A stretch of DNA of 64,000 nucleotides from Roridomyces roridus. Lineage: Eukaryota; Basidiomycota; Agaricomycetes; Agaricales; Mycenaceae. The position numbers and the translations under genes were made by a program. Shown here piece by piece: positions 55,091 to 64,000 of the stretch. The stretch is taken from contig JARKIF010000013.1 in NCBI GenBank assembly GCA_029378245.1, forward strand, positions 248,001-312,000, written 5' to 3'. The notes under the pieces are model-generated. The model was not told the DNA's origin and searched no databases. It saw only the letters and a program-made list of their open reading frames with translations. Position 1 is the stretch's first letter; each line of letters begins with the position of its first letter.

Positions 55091-55599
55091 CCCTGAGTTG
55101 TTCGCAGAACGACGAGACGAGTCAAGAAGATTTTCACCTTCGCGGCGCCCAAGAACAAGTCATTCTGAGTTCGAACATGACCACCGGTAGCGGCTAAGGC
55201 AGGTTGGAATGGGAGATGCAGGGCAGAGCTGTGTCGCGTAGCTCTTCTGAGCTCGGCTACCTGCGTTCGCCGTTCGCCGCATATGTATTGTATAGTTGAG
55301 ACTACCCGCCTGACCGTTTGTTAATTTTGTACTCCACAAGGCGAAGATACGTACATTGTAAATGCATCTGGGGGTCAAGAAAAGAGGAAGGAGGTGAGAG
55401 GTTCGACATTTGACGCATGGGTGTGAGTTGTGAGGCGCATCACATACGTATGCTGCAGATCCTCGGAGACATTTCCCACCGGCCACCCATTCGGGCGATC
55501 TGCGCCGACCCGAAGGCCTTGGGATTGCTGCCGAAGATTGATCATGCGCGCCGCGAAAAGCGGTGCACGTTACATGTATGCATTCCTAAATACTACCAC

Positions 55600-55835
55600 C
55601 GTAAGTTTCAGCCGGACATTCGGCAGTGTCATGCTATTGATTTGAGGCAGGGACCAAGGTAACACGCGTAGAACAGAGGCGCCGAGCTGGGCACAGAGCG
55701 GTCAATTGCAATGTGCGAATGAAAGCTGAGAACGAAGGAATAGAAAAATTGGGTTGTCGGCATTTGGCCCAAGTTTCAACCTCGCATTCGGCAGTGTCGT
55801 GCCATTGATTCGCGGCGAGGACCAGAGTGAGAGGC
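55600..55835. repeat. Imperfect direct duplication about 170 bp apart
   Basis: CATTCGGCAGTGTCATGCTA at about 55617 and CATTCGGCAGTGTCGTGCCA at about 55787 are each followed by TTGATT and a G-rich segment. The intervening region is non-coding. The surrounding 54961-56065 interval has no gene. Confidence 0.6.
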
Positions 55836-56065
55836 ATACTTGTATTCCAAAGGATGCAAGCGATCAATTTGATCCTCTGGCAGAGGGACACCATCCATCG
55901 CCGCCCGTGGACCATGACCGCATGAGCTCCAATCCGAACGGCTGGGACCCGCTTACGCGCAGCCGTCACACGCGGTCCTGTTGCAATTCTGTAATCCCCC
56001 AATGTAGTGCGGCCACAGATAAATTAGCACCCGAAATCGCCTTATCAGCCGTACTTCATCGTAAA

Positions 56066-58773
56066 TTAGTAACCCCCAACCCGAATATTATCAGGTCTAA
56101 ATATCGGCAGCGGGTGCGCCTAGACGTCCGATTTGCAGTCAGTCAACATACCACGCCGAATCGAAAGCAAAGAAAAGAAAAAAACGCACCTCAGTATTGA
56201 ACACATATTCTACACGGAGACCGCGATCAGCCACAGCTCGTAACCAAGAACAGGAACACAAAACGCACCATCCAAAGGCAACACCTTATCATCCGAAAAC
56301 AGGAGATACAGGTACTTCAACGTCTCACTCTGCACTCAGGATCAGCTCACTCCGCGAGCCCGGAGAGACAAAAACGCACCATCAAAAACGTCTCCATCTT
56401 ATCCTCCCACTTGACCGGCACCTCCTCCACATTCAACACACTCGCATACCCACCACTGGGTACCCGGCAGTGTTTCTCAATCGCCTGGAATATCTGCCAT
56501 CCGTATTCGCGGTATCGTGGGTGGCCGGTCAGACGCCAGGCGAGGAAGAGGGATTCAACGGTTTCTGGGCTGTGTGGAGGTTAGAGGAATGAGAGAATGC
56601 CTGACGGGGGAGGAGGGAAACGAACCGAAGGATATACCGTGCATCGTATACAGGTGGTTCGCCCGGGGGTCTGAAAAACGTATCACTCCGATAACCAGGA
56701 CGACTCAGAAGCGGGAAGACCCACCTCGCGTCCTTGATATACCAATCCGACTCACCCCGACTCTCCACCCTATCCCGGAAATACACGATCTCCGGTGCGA
56801 GGCCACTATCCCAACGCATTCACATCAATGCCCACCCGCAATGTCTAAAAACGCACCTCGCAGTCCGATACGTATCCACACAAGTCTCCACCAACCCCGC
56901 ACCAGTCGCCCAATCCCTCTTGCCCCGCTCATCCAGCTCCTCTTCCTTTGGTGGAATCGACGGACGCAGAACGAGCGAGTTGGCGGTGGTGGCACCTAGC
57001 ATGAGCGAGCCGCCGAGAAAACAGGCGAGGTGGTCTTGTTTGAGTGCGCGGACCCAGGTTCTGCGTGAAGCGTCAAGTCAAGTCAGTTCGTCGGCGATGA
57101 GGAGGAACAGAATGGGGAGAAGAGAAGGAGGGAAGGAGAAGGAGAAGGGAATACAACTCACAGAGGCTGCTTATTGAATTCGGCCCTCCTGGGATGGATC
57201 TCCAGCGTATATGTGAGCTTCTTGTTATTGCTCACGCCAATCATGTTCGTGTGGATGCCATCCATCGCGGCGCGGTACATCTGGATTCGCCCTCAGTATG
57301 TGGATAGGGAACACACAACAGAGTAGAGAGCGTACGTCGCGGTACACGCCCTCGATGCCACCCTATAATGCCACAAATTGAGTGAGGACGGAAAGAGGAC
57401 AGCGATAAACCCACAGTTTGCAGATACTGCTTGCTGCGAGGATGCACATTAGTCACTGTCAAATGAAGAAAAAGGACGACGCACAGCAGATACTCATAAT
57501 ATGAGTCTCCACGCGATCCAAGTCGAATTTCCGCCGACATGAACCTGCCAGCCTGCATGCTGCCATACATCCCATCAATGTCGTCTTGTCCTCCGAAAAA
57601 ACGAGCAGCAACACGGACCTCATGAATATAGTAGCCAACCCGTTACTCGGTACTGCCCTCCGAATAACATTCATAACTTCCTCCGCCTTTTCCCAAAACT
57701 CCTCCCTCTCCGTCAAAAACGCGAGATACCGAAACTCGAGCTGGAGTGACGCGGCCTCGGCCGTGCTGACCAGACCGCGGTTATCCGGGTCCATGACACC
57801 TTTGCGCTGAGCGAGGTTGACGAGTGAGTAGGGTAGGCCGGCGGGCGTGTCGAAGACGGGGAGGAGCCGCTCGCCGAGGTCGGTCGCAAGGGAGAGGTAA
57901 AGGGGATCACCCTCGGTGAGATCGTATGCGGACAGGAGGCCACCGAGGACGCGGATGGTCGTCTGACGGAGGAGATGAGAATGCAGGATGGGAGAATGTG
58001 GGTTCACTACGCACCTCGAAAGTATTAAATTCCGCATCCCGGTCGAAAGAGAGGTGATTCTCGACCCAGGCACGTGCGCGGGCGTACTCGTCGTCGAGGC
58101 CCATGATGAGCATGGTGTCAAGCGAGTCGACGACGGTGTAGCCGATTCCACCCGCCGAGGTGAGGTTTGTGCCTTTGTGCCCGATGGGATGGTACTCGTC
58201 GCAGCCCATGGCGTCCCGCTCTGGGATTTCGGTCGTTTTTCGGAGGCAGAATGAGAGTAATAGACGGACCATATGCAAGCCATGCATGCTTCCGGGTATG
58301 TACGTCAGACATAGAACAGACTGCAGATGCCGATGGACACGCACCTTGAAAGCCGCCACGACGGCATCCCGCTTCTCCAAATCCGCCGAGAAATCGACTG
58401 TCCAGTTGCCCGGTGTGTCTCCAGGGACGACTTCCCATGGTGGGACAGGGTTTGGATAAAAGTATTCGTTCGGGTTCTACGAGGATGAGCCGAGGAGCAC
58501 AGGGAGCAATCTTTTTCACGTACCAATTCGTAGAGGTACAGCCCAGCGAGCGTGGTGACGCCCAGAGCAACGACGAGAGCGAGAAAAGTTATTAGGTATG
58601 TGAGGATTCCGGCCCGAGCTGGAGGCTTTGGGGTGGTCAGTCGAGTGTGTACTGCGAGGACGATGGGGCGCACTGACTGCCGGCTTTTTGGTGTCGGGGG
58701 ATGCGGCGGAGGCAGTTGTGCTGTCGGCTGCTGGGGGCTTGCGGTTGCGCAGCGTAGGCGCAGAGTCCGCCAT
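56066..58773 (-). CDS. Mannosyl-oligosaccharide alpha-1,2-mannosidase (GH47), type II membrane protein
   Basis: Trims mannose residues from N-glycans in the ER/early Golgi. About 17 short exons run from ATG 58773 (MADSAPTLRNRKPPAADSTT) to TAA 56068-56066, and the junctions checked keep phase. Order: a short cytosolic tail; one transmembrane anchor (GILTYLITFLALVVALGVTT); a stem; then the (alpha/alpha)7 barrel with HAWLAYERDAMGCDEYHPI and GTNLTSAGGIGYTVVDSLDT. Further in come MLIMGLDDEYARARAWVENH, RVLGGLLSAYDLTEGDPLYL, STAEAASLQLEFRYLA and EIRLGSRGDSYYEYLLKQYL. The conserved cysteines expected to form the family disulphide lie in HLACFLGGSL and VETCVDTY. The C-terminus PETVESLFLAWRLTGHPRYR, then YVFNTEAHPLP, carries the calcium- and substrate-site residues (ETVES, TEAHP). 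All motifs are intact. Divergent from the O-methyltransferase gene. Confidence 0.93.
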
Positions 58774-59476
58774 GGTGCCCTGAGGGTGAGGAGCTGTGAC
58801 GGAGCGGAGAGAGAAGGGCGGGTGATGGTATTGCAGCCGGATCACGTGCATCACTCACTGCTTGCATCAAGCCACCACCATCTTCACTAGCGGCTTCCAT
58901 CCCTCGATTTTCATGCCCTATGCAATCGGCAAATAGGCAGCTTTACACTCGAGTCTTTGCTGCTGGGTGGAATCAAGCCTACCGCCATTGCCTGGCCTCG
59001 ATGCGCGACTTCAAAGTTCAACGCGACTTTCAAGTTTCCGAGACGCGATTCATTTTCTCGGCAGCCGTCTTGGGGGTAGTATTCCAGCAAAAATCATGTC
59101 TTCCAGACTTCAAGCCAAACCTTGCCGGCACCTTATCCTACAACCCACTCCATGACTTTCCGAGTAACCGCAATCTCTGCTACATTGGAGGCTTGGACGT
59201 AAGCTCCATCTCAATTTGACGCTGCGACTGTCGTGATACTTGTGGCATGAGGCCAACGTAAAGCTGATGCGAAAGGATTCTGGTACTACAGACAGATCAC
59301 TTGCTTTCGCTACAGACTTTGGAGTGCAGCATTCTGGATTCACCAGATGAACCGCTGATGACAAGCGAGAGGGATTTCAGACTCCGACCATCACGTGCGA
59401 ATTTCAAATCCACCCGGCAATTTCTCATCCAATCGGATTCAAGGCTCCCACGGCTAACGCTTCTTCCCTCCTCCCA
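58774..59476. promoter_or_regulatory. Shared upstream region of the GH47 and O-methyltransferase genes
   Basis: About 700 bp between two divergent starts with no coding signal. Specific elements were not identified. Confidence 0.4.
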
Positions 59477-60317
59477 TGTCCGTCCAAGAATTCAAAGCTA
59501 CCTCCCTCTCCGACTGGGCCCGCTCTGACGCCTACCACAACTCACTCCTCCACAGGCCCATGAGGCGCTCGACGCCGCGCGGGCGAATAGCACCGCACAG
59601 GGGCTGCCCGAGATCGCCGTGAGCGCCGCGCAGGGCAAGTTCCTGCAACTCCTCGCATCGTCTTTGGGCGCGAGGAGGATTTTGGAGGTCGGAACTCTCG
59701 GCGGGTGAGCGGATCTCATTAGTCGACGACGATATGATGCTGAACCAGGCAACTTTTTAGTTACTCGACGATATGGCTCGCTCGCGCACTCCCTCCTGAC
59801 GGGGAGCTAACGACGCTCGAATTATCCGAGCACCATGCAAATGTGCGTCCTCTCTGACTTGAAAGTCACTGAATCACCTTGAATGATCCAGGTTGCAAGC
59901 GAGAACATTGCCCATGCCGGCCTCACCGACAGAGTCCACATCGTTCTCGGCCCTGCGATTGACTCGATGCGGAGCCTCCCTCCCTCACCGCCTTTCGACT
60001 TCATATTCATCGACGCTGACAAGGAGGGATATAAGGACTACTTCGTCGAGGCGAAGAGACTCGTACGCAAAGGAGGGGTTATCGTGCGTTAAAACATTTT
60101 CTGCTTCCCTCCCTCTTGCTCAATCATATGAGCCTAGATCGTGGACAACGTCGTTCGATATGGACGTGTCGCCGACCCCGAGTACACTGATTCCAGGACC
60201 GAGGGTATCCGAGCGATGTTGGAATCGATCAAGGGTGATTCGGAGGTTGATGCCACGACACTTGGGACGGTTGGAGACAAGGGGTATGATGGGTTTATGT
60301 ACGTGGTCAGGAAGTGA
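59477..60317 (+). CDS. SAM-dependent O-methyltransferase, caffeoyl-CoA type (one-nucleotide frame conflict)
   Basis: Transfers a methyl group from S-adenosylmethionine to a hydroxyl of a small, often phenolic molecule. Exons: 59477-59704, 59761-59842, 59892-60083 and 60138-60317. It begins MSVQEFKATSLSDWARSDAY, then AVSAAQGKFLQLLASSLGAR with the SAM-binding ILEVGTLGGYSTIWLARALP (motif I), TTLELSEHHANVASENIA, and FDFIFIDADKEGYKDYFVEA, which carries the DADK metal-binding motif. IVDNVVRYGRVADPEY and DKGYDGFMYVVRK close the protein. About 225 residues, normal for family-3 O-methyltransferases. Inside the first exon, near 59551, the frame must shift by one nucleotide to join NSLL to AHEALDAARANSTAQG; all later junctions fit. 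It is either an assembly indel or a recent inactivating mutation. Confidence 0.75.
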
Positions 60318-60996
60318 GGGTTTGTCGGTACGCTCTAACCGTCGAAACCGAGAATATATAATCCAGTCGCACCGCGCAGCTGTAGGTGCGGGAGGAAGCG
60401 TGCAAGAATGCCGACATCCCATTCATTCCTCAATTCCAACAGCTGTTCATCTAGGTCATGCCAAGCCGCCGCATTTTTGGCTGTCCCATGGAGCCTGCGG
60501 GAAGCCAACGTTCAGATGACATAGATCTTGCGGTCTTTACGTTCTGGCTGGCTCCCGCAATGCTGTTGAAATCCCGGTTTTCTTGAAACACCCGTCACGC
60601 AAGGACGTATTCAGACTCCTGAGGATCCGATCATACTTGCTTGCCCATCCAATTCCTTGCGGTCACTGAGCAAGCACCAAGTTCAAGTTGGTGGTAACTT
60701 TTCGGGAGAAAATTTCACCCTGAAATTCAGAAATCCGTATCCAACGGAACTCATCCAGGACATAAAAGCCCAATTGGCTGGGCTGCGGTTTGATATCATT
60801 CCACAAACTTGAACCATTTGTGACTCCCGACGTGCTGATCGGGTACAACCATGAGCTCGAACAGTTATTTAATGCACGGGCGCTCATGTCAAGAAATGAT
60901 GATCTTCCGCCCGGGCCTCCGTTGACAGTTCCCATCTCTTCTTAGATTCATACCACACTCTACGTATATATACTGCTCATGCTCGCATCTCACCCT

Positions 60997-61176
60997 CAGT
61001 CTTTTATCCCACATTGCGGGTGAACTGAGGGTGAGCACAGCCTTTCACTTTATATATTTTATTTACTTACTTGTATCGTAGTACGCGCTATTCGCGCTAT
61101 TACAGGTGACTAATATATCAGTCTTTTATCCCACATTGCGGGTGAACTGAGGTACGCGCTATTCGCGCTATTACAG
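60997..61176. repeat. Duplicated promoter-proximal segments (34-bp and 25-bp units)
   Basis: A 34-bp unit beginning CAGTCTTTTATCCCACATTG occurs at 60997-61030 and, identically, at 61119-61152. A 25-bp unit GTACGCGCTATTCGCGCTAT... occurs at 61081-61105 and 61152-61176. The 34-bp unit can pair at its ends (CCTCAGT/ACTGAGG). Both lie just upstream of the fucosyltransferase-like gene (start 61209). The rest of 60318-60996 shows no gene. Confidence 0.85.
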
Positions 61177-61208
61177 ATCTTGACAGCTCAGTCGAGAGTC
61201 CCCCTCTC

Positions 61209-62994
61209 ATGCTACACTTCAAGCCCCGAATCTTCTACAGAGCTACAGTCTGCGCCTGTCTCGCTCTTTTCTTTCTCTGGCGCTGGGGTGAGTGCACGAG
61301 TCCACCGTCCGCCTATTATCCCCAGCGCTGGGAGTTAAATTCTCTTGGCAGTAATCCTTCACCCCGTACAAGACCCTCTTGGCCACCCCACATTTTCGGA
61401 TATACGTGAATACGAGCGGGGGCTGCCCCAACACAGTAGACAAGCCGTGTTCACGAAACCCAGACGGAGGTGCGCCGTTGATCAATAATGCTGTCTAATA
61501 TCTTCCTTATAATCATTTTCAGGTATCTGTACCTCCCTGGAGAAGCCAGTGGAAGTGGGTCAGTAAACCATCCCCGCAATATGAAGTGCATTTTTTTCTG
61601 AATCATCCCAGATGGAACAATGCTTTCCAAGCCGCGTACGTGGTCCTCCACATTTCAGAGTCCACTCAACATGCATCATGTACAGGCTTCTCAACACCCA
61701 CCTCGCATACCTAACAAACCGCGGCTATGTCTTCCGGGATTTTGTGGCCAGCGCACACCCACCGTTCCCCGATACCCTCCCCAACGGAGATAGACGCCCA
61801 CTCAGCATCCCCATGAACGCCTTCACATCTGGGCCGACGGGAGGGGGGCAACTTGGAGACGACCTAGACGAACAGCTTACGCCGCGCGCGATATCAAAGG
61901 AATGGTGGAACAAGGTCTGCCCCGCGAACGAGGTTGTGGAGATCAATCTGGATGAGACGCTAAAAGAGCTCAACATCACGGATGATACGAGCGGATTGGA
62001 CCGCCTTACCCGTTGGGTTGATAAATTCGGCAAAATGGAGGCCCCGTGCGTCACCATCCCCAATGGCGAGCCGTTCGATTGGATGTCGGTCCATAATTCA
62101 GCATTTTCTTGTTATGCAACTCAAATCTCACCAGGTTCATGGGCAACCCCAAAATTCTGGAATTATGGCCGTCCTACGGGATCTCACCGGTACTCACACA
62201 ATTCAAATGGTCTCCCCTCATCGCCCGTGCCCTCTCTCGAAACTACCACCTCCTCACCCTGGACCCTCACCCCCTCCCGCCCGCACTCATCTCCTCCTAC
62301 ACACCACCACGAAAAGAAATTCCTGACTTAGGAAGTACATCCGCACCTTACCCCATCTCCTCCTTCTCCCCGTACCCAGCTGCCTCATCCCCCATCACCG
62401 GCCTCCTCGCTCTACACGTCCGGCGCGGGGACTACGCCGAACACTGCCGAAACCTCGCCTCCTGGGGCTCGGGCTACAACGCCTGGAACACATTCGGCAG
62501 TCCCGATGTGCGAGCCGCACACCCCACTCTTCCGGCGCTGCCAGATTACCTTGATGTACCAGACGGAATGTCCCACGAGGACGCTGCCTACGCACATTGT
62601 TGGCCCACTGCGGAATCAATTGTTCAGCGCGCCCGCGTCGTACGCAAGGACTCCGTGTCGTCGGGCACTCAGCTCCGTGCAGTATACATCGCAACCAACG
62701 GCGAGCCGCACTGGGTTGCAGACCTCGTAAGGCAGTTCAAGGCGGATGGTTGGGAACTCGTATCAACCTCGCTTGATATGAAGTTAACGCGGGATGAAAT
62801 GGCGGTAGCGCAGGCTGTTGATATGAGTGTGCTCGTTGCGGCAGAAACTTTTATCGGCGTTGGGGTGTGTGCTGCCCTTGTCCGAGAATTGAAATTGATG
62901 TTGATTCTTGATGTAGTTTTCCAGTCTTTCGTCGAATGTTGTCCAGATTCGATTGGCTGGTGGACGGAAGCCGGAAACCACCCACTTTTGGTAG
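61209..62994 (+). CDS. O-fucosyltransferase-like type II membrane protein
   Basis: Seven exons in perfect phase (61209-61287, 61352-61469, 61523-61558, 61612-61635, 61686-62084, 62135-62864, 62917-62994) give 487 residues. MLHFKPRIFYRATVCACLAL and LFFLWRW form a short tail plus signal anchor, placing the enzyme in the ER/Golgi lumen. WNNAFQAALLNTHLAYLTNR is the N-terminal helix typical of fungal GT65/GT68-like proteins. LLALHVRRGDYAEHC contains the HxRRGD GDP-fucose-binding motif with its essential arginine. VDMSVLVAAETFIGVG joined to FSSLSSNVVQIRLAGGR is the second nucleotide-sugar-binding block. The family is large and mostly uncharacterised in agaricomycetes; sugar donor and acceptor are inferred from motif similarity. 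The direct repeats immediately upstream could affect expression. Confidence 0.82.
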
Positions 62995-64000
62995 AAGTTA
63001 CGTCCCGCACTCGGGTGATTCGCTTTTCGTGTTGGGTAATGTTTAGCCCTGACGACTGAGACTGTAGGGAGTCCTGGCTGTCGGTAGAATACTGATTCGG
63101 GATATATTTCTTGCGCTGTGTGTTGTTGAGCTGCACAGAGTACAAAGGAGCTGGGTGGATCTCCCGTCGGACTGCTGTAGAAGATTGTGTGAATTATGTA
63201 GGTAAAAGTGCACCGCGACGATGGAGATTCCCTTGCTTCCCTTCTCATCGCTGGCGCTCGTTCCTGACCCTCCCTTTCTTGAGTCTGATTCGGAATTCTC
63301 CGACTTGACTGTCCAATCTGTTGAGAATCGAGCGGAGTATGATGTAAGTTGTTTGCAATCACAATCGTGTGAGGGATGTATGTGTTAGGGCAAACAGATG
63401 CCCTACGCCGTAGATTGCTGGGGCTTATATACTACATGGGAATGTATCTAGAATATTCTACAAAAGTCCAAAGAAGATTATCAGTAAGCAACGAAGAAAG
63501 TACTAGAAGGTTCCGGAGGTGGTGAGTCAGAACCGTGCCGAAATCCCGAAATCCCAACACAATCGCCTCGCCGGACTCTTTTCCGCACTGCTATAACAGA
63601 CTTCATCGAGTCAAGCGCGGAAAGGGAGTTTGAAATCAAATGAAATGGAGGAGGGTAACAATTGAACTTGTGTTCTTCTGGCAGTCTGCCTCCCTATCTG
63701 TCAGCCGAGACCTCGCCTGGCTACTCTATTTCACCAATGAGACAAAGTTCTGTCCAATATGGGTATCACTCAGCCGTAATCGTTTCTTCTCTATGAACGG
63801 CGTCTGCTATGTTCCGAGAGTTGGAATCTTGGATTTGGTCTCTTCCGAGTTGGATCCCCGTCTTCCTAAATGACCCGAAGCGGGCCCTTCCGTTCATTGT
63901 GGAATTGAGGCGAACCCACGCACGCAGTCTAAGAATACAAACAGGCGCATTTAGTCTCGGTGGGCGATTATGGACGTTCTTCTGTGATAGTTCGAGCCGT
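62995..64000. other. Intergenic to window end, no gene called
   Basis: A 46-50 codon forward frame near 63221 (MEIPLLPFSSLALVPDPPFL) lacks support, and a 77-codon frame at 63640-63873 has no recognisable content. No repeats were noticed. Confidence 0.4.

Noticed and set aside
63221..63390. Short frame considered as a lipopeptide pheromone precursor
   Set aside because: The C-terminus lacks a CaaX box, and the expected precursor features are absent.

Overview
The window is a stretch of a filamentous fungal nuclear genome, almost certainly an agaricomycete (mushroom-forming basidiomycete). Genes carry many short GT-AG introns of about 45-60 nt with GTGCGT/GTACGT-type donors, intergenic gaps are short, and several families expanded in agaricomycetes are present: copper-radical glyoxal oxidase, BTB and F-box-like proteins, MYND zinc-finger proteins, a G-alpha-like protein and a small Zn2Cys6 regulator. 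No bacterial, tRNA, rRNA or CRISPR features were seen. The species cannot be named from the sequence alone.

Layout. 1-3.6 kb: 3' part of a Ty3/gypsy retrotransposon, running off the left edge. 3.8-8.4 kb: three reverse-strand genes (two uncharacterised, one shortened F-box-like gene ending beside a minisatellite). 9.3-18.6 kb: forward genes, namely a truncated flavoprotein remnant, an alpha/beta hydrolase, a secreted DUF5648-type protein, a glyoxal oxidase and a basic, probably nuclear protein. 19-27 kb: a TPR-like protein, an uncharacterised multi-exon gene and a BTB gene. 27.7-28.7 kb: a reverse-strand pseudogene. 30.3-31.7 kb: a multi-pass membrane protein.

33.9-47.6 kb is a nest of transposable elements. 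It holds three sets of termini from one terminal-inverted-repeat family whose ends carry arrays of a short GGTTGTGTC-like motif, four hAT-type non-autonomous elements each with an exact 8-bp target-site duplication, a TA-flanked MITE, and a decayed integrase-type gene split by a solo LTR with a 5-bp target-site duplication. One member of the array-bearing family (45478-47617) encloses an apparently intact four-exon gene and ends about 50 bp from the stop codon of the neighbouring G-alpha-like gene.

47.7-63 kb returns to genes: a long fusion of an unknown N-terminal region to a G-alpha domain, a MYND protein, an uncharacterised protein, a Zn2Cys6 regulator, a GH47 alpha-1,2-mannosidase, an O-methyltransferase and an O-fucosyltransferase-like protein. 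The mannosidase and fucosyltransferase-like genes suggest secretory-pathway glycan processing. The glyoxal oxidase fits extracellular peroxide supply for wood or litter decay. The genes are not organised as a biosynthetic cluster.

Several otherwise coherent genes show single-nucleotide phase conflicts, while others are perfectly in phase through six to thirteen exons. Whether these conflicts are real decay or assembly indels cannot be decided from the sequence. Exon coordinates were derived by hand from splice signals and reading-frame continuity.
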